This document shows, piece by piece, positions 22,301 through 45,628 of a stretch of 64,000 nucleotides of DNA. Numbering within the stretch: the first letter of the stretch is position 1; each line of letters starts with the position of its first letter. The stretch comes from Bacillus sp. SKDU12 (GTDB taxonomy: Bacteria > Bacillota > Bacilli > Bacillales > Bacillaceae), in contig NZ_MSRC01000021.1 of assembly GCF_010093085.1 (NCBI RefSeq), positions 1 to 64,000 on the forward strand, in the 5' to 3' direction. The notes beneath the pieces are model-generated. The model saw only the letters and a program-made list of their open reading frames with translations, did not search any database and was not told the origin of the DNA. The translations under genes were made by a program, and so were the position numbers.

Positions 22301-25300
22301 TTATAATAATGCGGATCGACTGTTATGTGATCAAAGAACCAATGCTGAATAGGAGTCAGACTGACGTCTCCTTTGACTTCACCTTGATCGGCTATACGCA
22401 GATTCTGCTTAATATGCGGACTTAACTCGGCAATTGTGGCGTATTGAAACAAATCTTTGATTTCCATTTTGTATCCTTGTTGAATTAATCTGGAGGACAC
22501 TTGAATGGATTTAATGGAATCTCCGCCAAGATCAAAGAAATGATCCATAATACCAACATTTTCAGCACCTAATACCGATTCCCAGACAGAAACTAATATT
22601 TCTTCCATTTTTGTTCGGGGAGCCTTGTACGCTGCTCTGTCCTGCAGATCGAAATCCGGAGCCTGCAGCCCTTTTTTGTTTATTTTTCCGTTAGAAGTTA
22701 AAGGCATTTCATCCAGCTCGATAAAATAAGCTGGAATCATGTAATTCGCCAAGCTGTGAGCCAATTGTTTCCTGAGCTGGGCTCCTGTTATTTGTCCGCC
22801 GCTCACGTAATAAGCACACAATTGTTTAAACCCGTGGACATCAACTCTTGCTGTCACGACCGCTTCCTTGACCGCTTCTTCTTGAAGCAATGCCGCCTCG
22901 ATCTCGCCTAATTCAATACGATAGCCTCTGATTTTTACTTGTTCATCTATTCTGCCCGCATATTCAATGTTTCCGTCAGCCAGCCATTTCGCCAAATCCC
23001 CTGTCTTATACATCTTGGCTCCGGGTTCAAACGGGTCATCGACAAATTTCTCTGCCGTCAATTCCGGACGGTTCAAATATCCTCTTGCCACACCAGCGCC
23101 GCTGATATAGATTTCTCCCGGGACGCCGATCGGGGCAGGTTTCCTATTCTCATCAAGGATATAAATGCTCATGTTTGCTGCAGCTGTTCCGATCGGTACC
23201 GATTCCCGCTTGTCCTTTACGGCATCATAACGGTAAATCATGCAGCCGACAACGGTTTCCGTCGGTCCATACTCATTGCATATGTCAATTCGGCCTTCGA
23301 ACTGTTCATGAATACTTTGGGCTAGCCGGGTGCTTAGATTTTCCCCGCCCACAATCATTCTCCGGACAGCCGATTGATCGGCGATGTTCATTTCTTTTAA
23401 AACCTGCAAATGGGCTGGGGTTAATTTCATGACATCCACCCTCTGGTCCTGCACAATCGATTGAAGCAGAGCTGTTTTGTCCTCTCCGTCATAGACGATG
23501 ATCGTATTGCCTGTGACAAGCGGTGTGAAAATAGAAGTCACCGTCAGATCAAAAGAGATTGACGAGTACAACGGGAAGTTGGCTTTCTCGCCTTTTACAT
23601 AAACTTCTTTCGCCCACCAAATATAATTGGTCAAGCCGCGGTGCTCGATGAGTACGCCTTTTGGCCTGCCTGTGGAACCTGATGTATAAATGATATATGC
23701 CAAATCGTTCGTACTGCTGAGCGGTTCAAGATAAGAGGCATCTTGATGATAAGAGCTTTCATCATCAAGTAAAATAGTGACGCCTTCATAAGAAAGCTGC
23801 TCCCTGATATCTTGCTGCAGCAAAACGATTTCGGCTTCGGAGTCATCCAGCATATACCGAATGCGATCTTGCGGATATTCCGGATCTATAGGGACATAGG
23901 CTCCGCCTGATTTTAAAACGGCGAGGATTCCAACCACTGATTCGATACTATTTCTACTGATGATGGCTACAGGCTGATCTGCTTGCACGCCTTTCGCTCT
24001 TAGCGTTCGCGCCAGTTGGTTTGCCCGTTTATTGAGCTCTGCGTACGTGAGCTGACTGTCTTTATCGATGACGGCTGCTTGATCGGGTGTACGCTGCGAT
24101 TGCTCTTCAAATAATTGATAAACCGGTTTCTGCGGAAACGATGCGGCCGTGTCGTTCAGCGTATGAAGAAGGGTTCTTTTTTCACCTTCCGTTAACAATT
24201 CCACTTGCTCTACGGGGATATCCGCATCAGTCACGACCTGCTGCAAAATGTGCATAAAATGCTTCCGTACCCGTTCAATACTTTCTCGCTCATACACATT
24301 GGCATTGTATTCAAAAAGGATGTTCATCGCATCGCCCGGTATAACGGTCAAATGAAAATCATAGTTGGTCTGCTCTTCCATTTGCACGTTGGAAATGGTA
24401 ATAGATGATCCATTTTGCCGGCCGATGTTTTCCATATACTGATCAACCGGATAATTTTCGAATATCATTAAATGTGTAATTAAATCTTGCTTTTGCGTTG
24501 TACGTGCTTGAATATCGTACAACGGGTGCGTCTCAAATTGTTGAGACGCTATAGCCCTTTCCTGCGCGTCTTTCATAAGCTCGGCAAACGTTGTCCCAGC
24601 TTCACATCGGAACCGCACGGGAATAGTGTTAATGAATAAGCCGATCATCGTTTCCACATTTGGAATTCCAGCCGGCCTTCCCGATACAACACTTCCAAAC
24701 ACAATGTCTCTGCTTCGGTTATATTTCTGCAGCAAAACCGCCCATGCCGTTTGCAGCAGCGTGTTCAGTGTGACGTGGCGCCGTCCGGCCGTTTGCTTCA
24801 TTTTTAATGTGAGGTCGGGGCTTATTTCACACGTCACTTTCTCTGGTACATATCGTTCTTCCGCCGCATGGTGATCCTTAGGAAGGCTGGTCTGTTCTTC
24901 ATATCCCTCCAAGTATTGATCCCAATAACGCATAGCCTCCTTTGCATCTTGCCGGCCGAGCCATTCAATATATTGACTGTATGGAGTCATCGGTGTTTGT
25001 TCAGGCTGCTTTTTGTGAAGCAAGGCAAAGTAATGCTCGAATATTTCTTTTGTAATCAGCGGCAGACACCAGCCGTCCATCAAAATATGGTGAAAACTCC
25101 ATATGAAACGGTAGGCCTTTTCATCAGTACGAAGAATCAGCAGCCGCATTAACGCGCCTTTCTCTAAGTCGAAGCCTTGCATCTTATCTTTTCTGGCATA
25201 CTGCTGAATCATCTCTTCTTTTTGTGGTGCTTTCATCTCGCGTAAGTCAATAAATTGAAAACCGATTTTTTTCGTTTTGAATATGATTTGCAGCGGCTGA

Positions 25301-28300
25301 TCTTTCCAGCCTCTGTAAAAATTCGTTCGGAAAATATCATATTTTTGCGATAAGCCATCCAAGCTTTTTGAAAATGAATCAATATTCAAATCTCCATGCA
25401 GATCAAACATCGTTTGCTGAAAATAAGCACCTGAATTCGGATCAAACAAGCTGTGAAACAGCATGCCCTTCTGCATCGGTGTTAATGGATACATATTTTC
25501 TGCTTCGCCTAATTCACGCGTCTGCTCTAAAAGCTGTTCCAGTTCGTCTATTGTGATGTCCTTTAACAGGGTGTCGCTTGGCGTCAGGGAAGTTTGCTCC
25601 CGGCTTACACAATGCGCAATGACTTCTTGCAGACTTTCTTTCAAACCGCGAGCAAATTGCGCCATAGTCGATTTTTCGTATTGTTTATTGCTGTAGCTCA
25701 GTGTCAGCGATAATTTGCCTTCAGCAATCATGCCGTTCACATCAAGCACGGCCGTTCTCTTTTGGTTTTCATTCATCGATGCCCCTGTGGAATAAGGTGA
25801 CACGCGCAACGTTTGATGCTTCAGATCTTGATCAAATTGTCCCAAGTAATTAAACGATATTTCCGGATTCAGTTGTAGGCATGCAGCTTCCGGATGTCCG
25901 GATACATATTTGATGATGCTGTAATTCATCCCTTTATCAGGAATACGGCGCAGCCCTTCTTTCACAATCTTGATGCGCTGTGACAGATCTTTGCCGGCTT
26001 CCATCCTCAGTACGACAGGGTACTGGCTTGTAAACCAGCCTATCGTGCGGGAGATATCCGCATCTGGAATAATTGGTTCTCGCCCGTGTCCTTCCACATT
26101 CACGAAAACGTCTTCTATACCTGTCCATCTGTGAATGGCCAGACCTAACGAAGTCAGCAGCAGATCATTGATTTCCGTGTTATAGGCACGATTCGCTTGT
26201 TTTAATAATTGCTCCGTTTCCTCTTTTGTCCATTGAATCGTCACTTCTTCGCTGTCACTTAATAATGAACCTTCACAGATATTGTCCTTAGGCAATGGCT
26301 GCAGCTTTATGCTTGAAAGCTCAGCCCAATAAGCAATCTCCTGCTCCATATCTGCTTCTGTCGCATATTTGGACAATTGATCTGCCCAGAATGGAAATGA
26401 GTCTGTTTTTTGCGGAAGCTGGATCGTTTGTCCGCGCTCCGCCTGCTCATAACCGCTTGCAAAATCCTCAAGTAAAATGCGCCACGATACGCCGTCAATT
26501 ACCAAGTGATGAATCGCAATCAACAAATGATCTCCGTCTGGACATTGGAACAAACCAAGCTTCATCAAAGGCCCCTGCTCTAATACCATGCTGCTTTGAA
26601 TCTCATTCGCTTTACCGGCGATCGCTTGAGCCGGGTCGGTTTCCCCTTTATAATCCATCACTTCCAGATGGTATAATTCACTTTCATCTGTTCCTGTAAT
26701 TCGCGGAGCATATCCGTTAGACGTTTTTTCAAAAATCATTCTCAAGGCATCGTGATGTGAGGCGATGCGTTCCATTGTCCTGTGAAGCGGCTCCTCTTTA
26801 AACCCTTCCGCTGCATATAACATGACGGCCTGATTGTAATGGTGTGCTTGCGGCATTTTTTGTTCAAAAAACCAATGCTGAATCGGGGTCAGATTTGTGC
26901 TGCCTTTCACTTCCTCTTGATCGGCCATTCTGCCGATCGGTTCTACAAATTGACTTAAGTCAGCAATCGCAGGGGATTTAAACAAATGCTTCATATCAAC
27001 CTTGTATCCGGCTTGATATAATCTGGAAGACACCTGAATTGATTTAATCGAATCTCCGCCAAAATCAAAGAAATGATCCTGTATTCCTATGCGCTCTTCC
27101 CCTAATACTTCTTGCCAGATCGACACCAGCAGTTCTTCGATTGTGTTTCGCGGTGCTATGTATTCGTTATCCGTCCGCATATTTTTTTCTTCCGCAGCAG
27201 GCAAAGCTTTCAAATCAATTTTTCCATTGGAAGTGAGGGGGATATGTTCCAAATGGATAAAAAAGGAGGGAATCATGTAATTCGGCAGTTTTCGGGACAA
27301 ATCGTCTCTAAATTGTGCAGCGGTCAAAGAAGACTCGCCGGCATAATAGGCATACAGTTGCTTAGTTCCGTCTTCGTTTTCCCGCGCAACAACCACAGCT
27401 TCACGAACATTTTCGATATGGCACAAGGCGGCCTCTACCTCGCCGATTTCGATACGGTAGCCGCGAATTTTCACTTGATGATCGATTCGCCCTAAGTATT
27501 CAATTCTTCCATCTGGCAGCCATCTGGCGAGATCACCCGTTTTATACATCATTTGGCCAGGCAGGAGCAAATGCTGAACAAACTTTTCTTCCGTCAAATC
27601 AGGCTGATTGAGATAGCCGCGGGCCACGCCGGCTCCTCCGACATACAGCTCTCCCGGTACGCCGATTGGCTGGATTTGGTGGTGGGCTCCTAAAATATAG
27701 GCTTGGTGATTGGCCACCGGTTTGCCGATTGTGATCTGTTCATCAGCAGACTGAACAGGGTGAAAGGTAGATACGACGCTATTTTCTGTAGGTCCGTATT
27801 CATTATTAATTCGAATGTGAGGCTGCAGAGAATACAGCTTCTCAACTGTATCTGTTTCCAGCTGCTCTCCTCCTACAACAACATGCTGAACATGAATGAA
27901 GTCGTCCGCGTTCATATGTTCGATCATGGTTTTTAGAAGACGGGGAGAAGTTGAAAAATGTGTGATTCTTTCTTGTTTCATGACCTTTTGAATGGCGAAA
28001 AGATCTTTATTCTCTTCATTTGGCAAAAGATGCAAAGCTGCACCAGAGATGAGCGGGCCGAAGAAATTTAAAATGAACGCATCAAAAACATACGGGTACA
28101 AGACAAGCACGCGATCTTTGGCAGAATGCTTGAAAAATGCCTTCTTCCACTGGAGCGAGTTCACAATGCCGCCGTGTTCGACCATAACCCCTTTCGGCTT
28201 TCCGGTTGTGCCCGAGGTATATATGACATAGGCTAAATGGTTATGTTCCGCTATTGATGATAATGACGAGTCATCGGCATGGTAAGATGTTTCATCATTA

Positions 28301-29448
28301 AGATCAATCGTCAAGCCGTCAAAGGTGAGGCTGCTTTTTAAATGATGCTGAACAAGGAGAATATCTGGCTTCGCATCATGAAGCAAATATTGAAGCCGTT
28401 CTATTGGATATTCAGGGTCCAGGGGCACATAAGCGCCCCCAGCCTTCCAAATGGCTAAAATGGATACGATCATCTCTAATGAACGATCAGCCAAAATGGC
28501 GACTAACGAATCGGCTTGAACCCCGCCATTACGCAATGTTCTTGCCAAACGGTTAGCCCTTTCATTCAATTCCCTGTATGTCATATGGTCGTTTTTAAAC
28601 TTGACGGCCTTGTGATCAGGTGTTCTTTCTGCTTGCTCTTCAAATAACTGATAAACAGTTCTGCTCCCGGAGTAATTTGCGCTGGTGTCATTAAAATCAA
28701 ACAAAAGCTTCTGTTTTTCCGGTTCGGATATGATTTCTGCCGTATGGATCGGCGCTTGAGGCTGAAACAAGATCACGGACAGCAGCTGATCCAAATGGGA
28801 TACAATTTGATCCATATAACGCTCATCGTACAGATTGCTATTATAAAAAAGCTTCAATTGAATCCCGTTGTTCTCCAAATCAAAGTGAAACAGCGTATCG
28901 GCTGCAGTGTCTTCTTTAAATCGCAAGGAATGAATTTCGTTCAGTGAAACGACAGTATGAATCAACGGCTGACGTTCATCATTGTATTCTACATGTAGAT
29001 GCTGGACCATTTTTCGGAACGGCAGGCTTTGATTTTTCAGAGAATCAGTAACAGCTTCTTTCAGATGCTCGAATAAGGTTTTAAATGTGCTCTCGCTTGA
29101 AAGCTTATTTTTGAACAGGACAATGCTGTTAATGGCTGACTGACTGCTTTTTTGCTTCGATACCGCTGGAATGCCCAAAATCAGGTTCGTTCGATCAGTG
29201 TATTTATACAGCAAGCATTCAATCCCTGCTAATAAAATCAAATAGGCTGCCATTTCAGAATGATTAGCCATCGTCATTATTCTTTGAGATACGTCCGGTG
29301 ATAAGGAACGGCAAATATATTTTTCCTGATAGCCAGTACGGGTCAATGACGCTTTATCTGCTGCTTTAAAGATAGGGAATGCGCTTAAGCTGTCATCTTC
29401 ATCAAATAGGTTTTCCCAATACGTTTCTTGATTTTTAAATACCGACAT
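13360..29448 (-). CDS. ituB: Iturin A synthetase B (NRPS modules Tyr2, Asn3, Gln4, Pro5)
   Basis: A 5362-residue four-module NRPS. Rough order: C-terminal lobe of a condensation domain (1-235), A-Tyr, carrier, epimerization (845-1290), condensation, A-Asn (1755-2245), carrier, epimerization (2345-2790), condensation, A-Gln (3250-3740), carrier, condensation, A-Pro (4300-4780), carrier, and a complete terminal condensation domain (4890-end). Pocket motifs: [24 protein letters not shown] (Tyr type), FDLTVTS/MKLTPAH/PTETVVG (Asn), [25 protein letters not shown] (Gln, DAQD..VVD), [22 protein letters not shown] (Pro, DVQF..HVV). The two LTPIQHWFF epimerization domains match D-Tyr2 and D-Asn3. Condensation domains after epimerization begin PLTPMQKG; those after L-residues begin YPVSSAQ. 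ATG at 29448 follows GAGGTG; the stop of ituA is 45 bases upstream. The length fits ItuB/MycB proteins. Confidence 0.95.
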   Translation of the reverse strand: MSVFKNQETYWENLFDEDDSLSAFPIFKAADKASLTRTGYQEKYICRSLSPDVSQRIMTMANHSEMAAYLILLAGIECLLYKYTDRTNLILGIPAVSKQKSSQSAINSIVLFKNKLSSESTFKTLFEHLKEAVTDSLKNQSLPFRKMVQHLHVEYNDERQPLIHTVVSLNEIHSLRFKEDTAADTLFHFDLENNGIQLKLFYNSNLYDERYMDQIVSHLDQLLSVILFQPQAPIHTAEIISEPEKQKLLFDFNDTSANYSGSRTVYQLFEEQAERTPDHKAVKFKNDHMTYRELNERANRLARTLRNGGVQADSLVAILADRSLEMIVSILAIWKAGGAYVPLDPEYPIERLQYLLHDAKPDILLVQHHLKSSLTFDGLTIDLNDETSYHADDSSLSSIAEHNHLAYVIYTSGTTGKPKGVMVEHGGIVNSLQWKKAFFKHSAKDRVLVLYPYVFDAFILNFFGPLISGAALHLLPNEENKDLFAIQKVMKQERITHFSTSPRLLKTMIEHMNADDFIHVQHVVVGGEQLETDTVEKLYSLQPHIRINNEYGPTENSVVSTFHPVQSADEQITIGKPVANHQAYILGAHHQIQPIGVPGELYVGGAGVARGYLNQPDLTEEKFVQHLLLPGQMMYKTGDLARWLPDGRIEYLGRIDHQVKIRGYRIEIGEVEAALCHIENVREAVVVARENEDGTKQLYAYYAGESSLTAAQFRDDLSRKLPNYMIPSFFIHLEHIPLTSNGKIDLKALPAAEEKNMRTDNEYIAPRNTIEELLVSIWQEVLGEERIGIQDHFFDFGGDSIKSIQVSSRLYQAGYKVDMKHLFKSPAIADLSQFVEPIGRMADQEEVKGSTNLTPIQHWFFEQKMPQAHHYNQAVMLYAAEGFKEEPLHRTMERIASHHDALRMIFEKTSNGYAPRITGTDESELYHLEVMDYKGETDPAQAIAGKANEIQSSMVLEQGPLMKLGLFQCPDGDHLLIAIHHLVIDGVSWRILLEDFASGYEQAERGQTIQLPQKTDSFPFWADQLSKYATEADMEQEIAYWAELSSIKLQPLPKDNICEGSLLSDSEEVTIQWTKEETEQLLKQANRAYNTEINDLLLTSLGLAIHRWTGIEDVFVNVEGHGREPIIPDADISRTIGWFTSQYPVVLRMEAGKDLSQRIKIVKEGLRRIPDKGMNYSIIKYVSGHPEAACLQLNPEISFNYLGQFDQDLKHQTLRVSPYSTGASMNENQKRTAVLDVNGMIAEGKLSLTLSYSNKQYEKSTMAQFARGLKESLQEVIAHCVSREQTSLTPSDTLLKDITIDELEQLLEQTRELGEAENMYPLTPMQKGMLFHSLFDPNSGAYFQQTMFDLHGDLNIDSFSKSLDGLSQKYDIFRTNFYRGWKDQPLQIIFKTKKIGFQFIDLREMKAPQKEEMIQQYARKDKMQGFDLEKGALMRLLILRTDEKAYRFIWSFHHILMDGWCLPLITKEIFEHYFALLHKKQPEQTPMTPYSQYIEWLGRQDAKEAMRYWDQYLEGYEEQTSLPKDHHAAEERYVPEKVTCEISPDLTLKMKQTAGRRHVTLNTLLQTAWAVLLQKYNRSRDIVFGSVVSGRPAGIPNVETMIGLFINTIPVRFRCEAGTTFAELMKDAQERAIASQQFETHPLYDIQARTTQKQDLITHLMIFENYPVDQYMENIGRQNGSSITISNVQMEEQTNYDFHLTVIPGDAMNILFEYNANVYERESIERVRKHFMHILQQVVTDADIPVEQVELLTEGEKRTLLHTLNDTAASFPQKPVYQLFEEQSQRTPDQAAVIDKDSQLTYAELNKRANQLARTLRAKGVQADQPVAIISRNSIESVVGILAVLKSGGAYVPIDPEYPQDRIRYMLDDSEAEIVLLQQDIREQLSYEGVTILLDDESSYHQDASYLEPLSSTNDLAYIIYTSGSTGRPKGVLIEHRGLTNYIWWAKEVYVKGEKANFPLYSSISFDLTVTSIFTPLVTGNTIIVYDGEDKTALLQSIVQDQRVDVMKLTPAHLQVLKEMNIADQSAVRRMIVGGENLSTRLAQSIHEQFEGRIDICNEYGPTETVVGCMIYRYDAVKDKRESVPIGTAAANMSIYILDENRKPAPIGVPGEIYISGAGVARGYLNRPELTAEKFVDDPFEPGAKMYKTGDLAKWLADGNIEYAGRIDEQVKIRGYRIELGEIEAALLQEEAVKEAVVTARVDVHGFKQLCAYYVSGGQITGAQLRKQLAHSLANYMIPAYFIELDEMPLTSNGKINKKGLQAPDFDLQDRAAYKAPRTKMEEILVSVWESVLGAENVGIMDHFFDLGGDSIKSIQVSSRLIQQGYKMEIKDLFQYATIAELSPHIKQNLRIADQGEVKGDVSLTPIQHWFFDHITVDPHYYNQAVMLYAPEGFQESALRQTLQKLAEHHDALRMTFQTTENGYEAQNAEIAQSGLYHLEVLDLKEDSDPRRTIEAKADELQSSMNLSDGPLLKAGLFQCADGDHLLIAIHHLIVDGVSWRILLEDLVSGYKQAENGQVIQLPQKTDSFQLWARRLSEYAQSETVKQEQEYWAKIEQTEGKPLPKDFHETHTAAKDSETETAEWTKEETELLLKQANRAYHTEINDLLLTSLGLSISHWSGLEQIPIHLEGHGREQIMQDVDISRTVGWFTSLYPAVLHIQPGKEISDYIKTTKEGLRQIPHKGIGYGIARYLSSTMPSKLNPEISFNYLGQFDQDLQQHAIQLSSYSCGSDSSGNQARPYVLNINGMITEGRLRLVISYSRKQYERKTIKRLSETIQSQLRTIITHCVQKEQSELTPSDILLKGMSIDELDQLLLQLPHSSEIENVYPLTPMQKGMLFHSLLDEDSHSYFEQASFSIQGELKINWFKASLERLCETYAVLRTRFYSGWNDTPLQIVYKKQKPQIHFADLRDIEEPRREDEIAAYQKEDKAKGFDLARDPLMRIAIFRMEDRKYHLIWSFHHIVMDGWCLSLITKEVFEHYYALQEGRETEAPSAAPYSDYIEWLGRQDQGAAKRYWCEYLDGYKGETRFLHKRPQHEQKAYAYANVSYELDPEQTKRLQQIANQHQVTLNSLIQTLWGILLQKYSGSGDVVFGSVVSGRPAEIPGAEQMIGLFINTIPVRIRCDEDSSFIETMQMVQQNALASQAYDTYPLYEIQAQTEQKQNLIDHILIFENYPIGQQVEEAGHHDTELSITNFHMQEHSHYDLNVVVIPGEQLAVHFGFNENDYEKAEMERLRGHFEQLMQQVLQKPSVKIEELELLTQQEKEYLLSHFQSSDMQYQRDQAIHELFEEQAHRTPDHTAVVFEGKQLTYGELNRRANQLARTLRAKGVGADQLVGIMTERSLEMMIGILGILKAGGAYLPINPDSPSDRTRYILNDSGISVLLYRRQLQDNIDFSGTCIDLMEEHFYHEKDSSLALSYQSSQLAYAIYTSGTTGKPKGTLIEHRQVIHLIEGLSRQVYSAYESDLNVAMLAPYYFDASVQQMYASLLLGHTLFIVPKEVVSDGAALCRYYQQHSIDITDGTPAHLKLLLAAGDLQGVTLRHLIIGGEALSKTTVNKLMQLFGKHGAAPAITNVYGPTETCVDASLFNIEYSADAWARSHIHVPIGKPLGNNRMYIFDSKKRLQPAGVQGELYIAGDGVGRGYLNLPELTNEKFAADPFVPAERMYRTGDLARFLPDGNIEFIGRVDHQVKIHGFRIELGEIETVMMNVPDIQETAAIALKDSDGEYDLCGYYTANKPIQISELRERLSRHLPAYMIPTHFVQLDQMPLTPNGKLDRQLLPAPVKGRDRSTEYVPPQTPAEIQLTAIWQDVLDLEQIGIRDHFFDIGGHSLRATALIAKIQKQMQVQIPLRDVFRFPTIEQLAREITKTELTGYAAIPAIEKRPYYPVSSAQKRLYILNHLEGGELSYNMLGLMAVEGKLDRDKLQQAFRTLIQRHESLRTGFKMAGGEPVQYVLDHAKFEVEWYQAEENEADIYIRQFIRPFHLEEPPLLRVGLIEFQPDRGILMFDMHHIISDGTSMSVLIKEFIRTYKGEILPPLRIQYKDYAVWQTGEARLQQIQNQEAYWLELYSGDVPVLHLPTDYIRPSTRDFAGATMHFTLDKQKSDGLKQLASQTESTLYMVLLASYTLLLSKYSGQEDIIVGSPIAGRPHADLEPIIGMFVNTLAMRHYPEKGKTFTQYLSEVKENALKAYENQDYPFEALVDQLNIARDLSRNPLFDTMFVLQNTEQEQLEINDITFQPYPSEHTMAKFDLTLTAVEADACIHFTMEYLTALFKPETIERMIGHFVQLIDSIIKQPEAKLARLDMMTQAEKSDIQLRFNDTGITEKHIPPAIHQLFEQQAALNPDHEAVLFENQTLTYRQLNERSNQLARVLQDKGVSTDQAVAVLTERSANMIIGILAILKAGGAFLPIDPELPDERRTFLMKDSGADVLLTSAGHTIPRLFEGEVLLLDDPLLYQGGTDNLHLSYSENDLMYVIYTSGTTGKPKGVQITHKTMTNLFVHERDHTQLRFDRVLQFAAMSFDVCYQEMFSALSSGGTLCIISNEAKREVRQLNEFVKKHNIQTAFLPTAFLKLLASETHYFEPFAECVDHIIAAGEQLIITNMLRDMLRRHQVTLHNHYGPSETHVVTMYTVDPDKDQELQPIGKPISNTEIFILNEAGSLQPVGIVGELCISGSSLARGYHNKESLTLETFVPHPFDPNQRMYKTGDLARYLPDGNIEYAGRMDHQVKIRGYRIELGEVEAALLKHVQEAVVLSKENADGQSDLYAYFTAEQSVSISQLKEKLAGQIPGYMIPSYFIQLEKLPLTSNGKVNRRALPIPEAGLHTGTDYVAPRTSMEEQLVCIWQDVLKVKEIGVKDNFFDLGGHSLRGMTLIANIHKQFSKNISLKEVFQYPTVEEMAKIITEAEDIGPETIPPAKEKDVYPVSSVQKMVYLSTQIEGGELSYNMPGILTLEGKIDINRLQTAFQRLIQRHESLRTGFKMVRGEPVQVIKPQMEFSIERYKAAPDEVEECFRAFVRPFDLSQAPLLRAGLIELEQDRHIFMFDMHHIITDGVSMNIFVEELIQLYDGKELAPLRIQYKDFTEWKHQKEQRERIKKQETYWLGVFHEELPSFELPKDFARPPVRSFDGKQHNFTLDKTVVQGIKQLEDLTGSTAYMILFSAYSILLAKYSGRDDFVIGTPIAGRPYADLEPIIGMFVNTLAIRTAPMAEKTCMDYIKETKETMLEAYENQEYPFEELVEKLGVKRDLSRNPLFDTMFVLQNTEQTDIEIDSLAVKSYEQTNTTAKFDLQLTFVMDKDEIKGSFVYCTKLFKKKTISVLAEDYIMILSAILRNPSVLLKDIQLSEKVNKNKHLASTIELDF

Positions 29449-29493
29449 TGGAGCACCTCATTTTATATAATTTAAAGAAATCAATACTTTTCC

Positions 29494-42647
<13,154 letters not shown>

Positions 42648-42719
42648 GAGATCCCTCCAATTATCGAACGAAAAATACAAATTTATTCAAAATATACCTT
42701 TATCTAACATTCTAGCATG

Positions 42720-42725
42720 ATTATA
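42720..42725 (-). promoter_or_regulatory. Candidate -10 box of the itu operon promoter
   Basis: On the minus strand a perfect TATAAT lies 73 bases before the ituD start, in a very AT-rich stretch. The hexamer 17 bases upstream (CCCAAA) is far from TTGACA. A weak -35 suggests dependence on activators; DegU and ComA are known activators of the related bacillomycin D operon. The exact start site is not determined here. Confidence 0.5.
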
Positions 42726-42780
42726 ATATATATGTATAATACTTTGGGACGAATTATGGTTCGAGAACCGGATACATTAT

Positions 42781-42813
42781 CAAGATTGGACTGACACAGA
42801 AAAACCAATCTTG
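42781..42813. promoter_or_regulatory. Inverted repeat upstream of itu promoter
   Basis: CAAGATTGG (42781-42789) and CCAATCTTG (42805-42813) form a perfect 9-bp inverted repeat with a 15-base spacer. Its near edge is about 55 bases upstream of the candidate -10 box. The position suits an activator or repressor site. There is no T-tract, so a terminator is unlikely. No specific regulator can be named. Confidence 0.5.
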
Positions 42814-43295
42814 AAGAGAGAGGTGCGGGATAAAAAGGCTATTACCGACTCATCTTCATTGAGACCGCGCTCACTGTGTACATATAATTTAGGTCTATTG
42901 GCACAATTGTGTCAGAAATAACATATTGTAAACATCCATTTGTGTATCTGTGAAGGATTGTAAACTGATTGCACTTTATGGATCTAGGTGAGGAAAATCT
43001 GCAAAAATGAAATACGATACAGAACATGTTGACGATTCTGCGTTGGGGCAATAAAATGATCTTTCGCATTGCTGAATGCGAGCTGCAATTATCATTTGAA
43101 ACAAATGGCTTTGGACCAGTCTTGCACGAACTGGCAGGGAGAGGCGGAACTTCTCAAACTATTCTATTGAATCCCGGCTTTTATTATGCTGATTTCTGTT
43201 TGCATTGTTCTCTTGATGATAAGATATTTCGTTACCATTCTCCAAAATCCCCTTTCAAAATCCGAGTTTTTTCATATTTTTCGTGAACAATGTTT

Positions 43296-43400
43296 TCAAA
43301 AATACAAGAACTCTTGAGCGGTATGTCCGCCGCACATGACTACAGCCTGCCCTGTGCCGCAGTTTGCTGCACCTGTTTGTTGTAAGGCTATCCAGTATAG
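43296..43400 (-). pseudogene. Decayed 3' end of a 3-hydroxybutyrate dehydrogenase gene (yxjF-like)
   Basis: On the minus strand a frame closing at 43296 reads TGQAVVMCGGHTAQ, then five extra residues and a stop. Short-chain 3-hydroxybutyrate dehydrogenases such as YxjF end in TGQAVV.DGG.TAQ. The match is confined to this C-terminal signature. The conserved Asp is replaced by Cys, the natural stop after TAQ is lost, and the residues before it no longer fit the family. I read it as a remnant. In B. velezensis and B. amyloliquefaciens yxjF lies next to the first gene of the iturin-type operon in the same orientation. The identification rests on a short motif recalled from memory. Confidence 0.5.
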
Positions 43401-43457
43401 GAAGCAAAAAAATGATTCGATAAAAAAATTGTAACCATCTTGTGCGTCAATCAGTCA

Positions 43458-43463
43458 TATAAT
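43458..43463 (+). promoter_or_regulatory. Candidate -10 box for yngC
   Basis: TATAAT lies 24 bases before the GTG start of yngC. No good TTGACA hexamer sits at the usual distance. TGTAACC at 43430 resembles the -35 of extracytoplasmic-function sigma factors (sigma-W type), but a matching -10 is not clear. Confidence 0.35.
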
Positions 43464-43486
43464 AGTGAAAAAGATTAGGACAGGTT

Positions 43487-44095
43487 GTGAAGAATGTGAG
43501 CAGTTTGATAAGCGAAATTTTAACATGGCTGACGAGTATGGGATATGCGGGTATTGCGATTGGGTTAATGATTGAGATTATTCCAAGTGAGATTGTTTTG
43601 GCCTATGGCGGCTATATGGTATCGGAAGGCACGATTGGATTTATTGGCGCCATTATTGCGGGTGTTATCGGGGGCACCATTGCCCAAATCTTTATTTACT
43701 GGATCGGTCGCTATGGCGGAAGGCCGTTTTTGGACAAATACGGGAAGTATTTATTGATTAAAAAGCATCATATCGACATGTCCGAAAACTGGTTTCAAAA
43801 GTACGGCGCCGGAGTTGTCTTCTCAGCACGTTTTATACCGGTTGTCAGACATGCGATATCCATTCCCGCAGGCATTGCCAAAATGTCGTTTCCTAAATTT
43901 GTGGTATTAACGGCGCTTGCTATCATTCCGTGGTCTATCCTGTTTGTTTATTTAGGGATTCAGCTCGGTAGCCGATGGGATCACGTTGAAAACATTGCTG
44001 GCACTTATACAACACCGATTATGATACTTGCTGTTGTCGTTATCGCTCTTTACTTTGTAATAAAAAAACGACGTGCAGCCTTCTCTAAACGGTAG
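43487..44095 (+). CDS. yngC: DedA-family membrane protein YngC
   Basis: The 202-residue integral membrane protein belongs to the DedA/VTT family, whose members act in lipid carrier or phospholipid movement and membrane homeostasis. Several hydrophobic segments are visible (for example GYAGIAIGLMIEI, IGAIIAGVIGGTIAQ, WSILFVYLGIQ and TPIMILAVVVIALYF). Diagnostic motifs are EIIPSE near the N-terminus, the GRYGGRPF loop and the FSARFIPVVRHAISIPAG signature with its essential arginines. The start is GTG at 43487, preceded by AGGACAGG. It is transcribed away from the itu operon and converges on yngD across a shared terminator. The exact substrate is unknown. Confidence 0.93.
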   Translation: MKNVSSLISEILTWLTSMGYAGIAIGLMIEIIPSEIVLAYGGYMVSEGTIGFIGAIIAGVIGGTIAQIFIYWIGRYGGRPFLDKYGKYLLIKKHHIDMSENWFQKYGAGVVFSARFIPVVRHAISIPAGIAKMSFPKFVVLTALAIIPWSILFVYLGIQLGSRWDHVENIAGTYTTPIMILAVVVIALYFVIKKRRAAFSKR

Positions 44096-44102
44096 CTAGT
44101 TG

Positions 44103-44140
44103 ATATGCATAGGGATGATTGTTCCCTATGCATATTTTTT
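44103..44140. terminator. Bidirectional terminator between yngC and yngD
   Basis: A 13-bp perfect stem (44103-44115 with 44123-44135) around a 7-base loop is followed by TTTTT on the plus strand and has As on the other side. It serves yngC and overlaps the yngD stop codon. Confidence 0.9.
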
Positions 44141-45341
44141 ATCTGCGATGCTGATTTGCCAGTTTTACATGTTCCGCTAAAAATGCAACAAATACTTCAT
44201 CCCGCACGAGTGATGCTGCATAATTTCTTTTCAGAAACCATTCTGCTTCTTCAAATGTGGCGAATGTCTCATCCTGCGTTTCTCCGTTCATTTGAATTTT
44301 CCACTCGTTATCTAAAGGAAACAGAAGAAATCTCATTTGATCGCGATTTTGATATAATGATCCGTTCGCCGATCCTTTGAGGTTATACATATTACGAAAA
44401 GCATCAGGCCGGACTGGATCGATTCGGAATGCTTCAGCCACAAACAATTCGTAGACTTCGTCAGTTATTGAGCATCCGGATGCCTTTGCATGCCCTCCGC
44501 CTCCGTACCGGCCGGCGATTTCTGACACATCGATGCCATTATGAATGGTGCGCAGGCTGACTCGTTTTGATCCCATACTTAAAATCGCAATGTAATCGAG
44601 GTGCGGATTTTCTTTTCCGAGCCTGTTTCCCAGCTCTGAATGGTATGATTCTGCGTGAACAATGCCTACACAATGTTCGTGAACAAAGGTCTGCACCATC
44701 TCCCTTTTCTTTCTGCGTAGGTAGCGCTCGATTTTTGTTTCTTCTAAATCAAGCAGCTTTTCTTCAAAATCATCAAAGAAAAATTCATCATGTGCAGAAA
44801 GGCGCTGAATCATTTTTTCTTCAAACTCATCAATTGACAGCAGAAAGAAGAGATCATTAAGCCGCTTTGCTTGTTTTTGATCGTATCGTTCCCACTCCCA
44901 TGTATCGTATTGGCGGACGAGCTCTGTAAATTGATCTAAGGCATTTGTCGGTTTTAGAAAATCATTTTCCACCAGATAGCCATATAAAAGCGTTGTCGCA
45001 GACGTGAGTCTACCGTCATCATATTCCACTTGGACAAATCCCCATTCATGCTCATTCAAATGAAGCGCTGTTTTATGATGGTCAATCAGCTTCACTTTTC
45101 CGCCTGCATGAACATACTCATTTAATCTCTCTTCATTTTCTTCGTTAACGGCGAGATCGGTGATCAATAACGCGTCTTTTCTGTTGCTCTCTTTCGTTTT
45201 TTCTAAAAAGTACTGCACTTGAACGTTTAAGCCGTTGACAGAGTTATACCGGACCTCAACATCTTTCCCAAATGCCAATTTTGCCACAATTCCGCATCCT
45301 ACTCCGTCCAGGTCGTTATGTGAATATAAATGATACATCAT
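44139..45341 (-). CDS. nrnB: NanoRNase B, DHH/DHHA1 phosphoesterase
   Basis: The 400-residue cytoplasmic protein (YngD, NrnB) degrades very short RNA oligonucleotides to mononucleotides, a back-up to NrnA. The DHH domain shows SHNDLDGVG at the N-terminus, ITDLAVN and the LIDHHKTA motif that binds two metal ions. The DHHA1 substrate-binding part carries GGGGHAKASG near residue 285. Two ATG codons are adjacent at the start; AAGGGG lies just upstream, so either 45341 or 45338 could be used. In B. subtilis 168 yngE follows here, but in this window the next gene is yngK. Confidence 0.93.
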   Translation of the reverse strand: MMYHLYSHNDLDGVGCGIVAKLAFGKDVEVRYNSVNGLNVQVQYFLEKTKESNRKDALLITDLAVNEENEERLNEYVHAGGKVKLIDHHKTALHLNEHEWGFVQVEYDDGRLTSATTLLYGYLVENDFLKPTNALDQFTELVRQYDTWEWERYDQKQAKRLNDLFFLLSIDEFEEKMIQRLSAHDEFFFDDFEEKLLDLEETKIERYLRRKKREMVQTFVHEHCVGIVHAESYHSELGNRLGKENPHLDYIAILSMGSKRVSLRTIHNGIDVSEIAGRYGGGGHAKASGCSITDEVYELFVAEAFRIDPVRPDAFRNMYNLKGSANGSLYQNRDQMRFLLFPLDNEWKIQMNGETQDETFATFEEAEWFLKRNYAASLVRDEVFVAFLAEHVKLANQHRR

Positions 45342-45465
45342 GTAGGCCCCTTTTTATGATGAACTGACCATTGCCGCTATTGGAGCGGCAGCCTTTATTT
45401 ACTATTCTAAAAAACATAGCGTTTTATGCAAAGATAATTAGTTTACATAATGTTGTTATCGTAAA

Positions 45466-45490
45466 TTTAAAAAGAGCGCTTTTGGCGCTC
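45466..45490 (-). terminator. Terminator downstream of yngK
   Basis: On the minus strand GAGCGC, a CAAAA loop and GCGCTC are followed by TTTTTAAATTT. It lies about 140 bases after the yngK stop, in the 287-base gap before yngD. Confidence 0.85.
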
Positions 45491-45628
45491 CTAGTTCTTT
45501 CTTTTTATCCCAGGTTAAACTGGATGCATTTTGTTGATAAACGTCATTTCCTTTTGAGTCGTTCATCACGCTTCATTACTGAAGATTTCCGCTGTCCCGT
45601 TTGCTGCTTAAATAGTGTCTTCTTTCTC

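Noticed and set aside
43026..43286. 86-residue plus-strand frame between ituD and yngC
   Set aside because: No ribosome site at the right distance, no recognisable family and odd composition. It lies in decayed DNA around the yxjF relic.
43430..43463. Clear sigma-W promoter for yngC
   Set aside because: The -35 is suggestive, but no CGTA-type -10 stands at the right spacing, so only the TATAAT box is listed.
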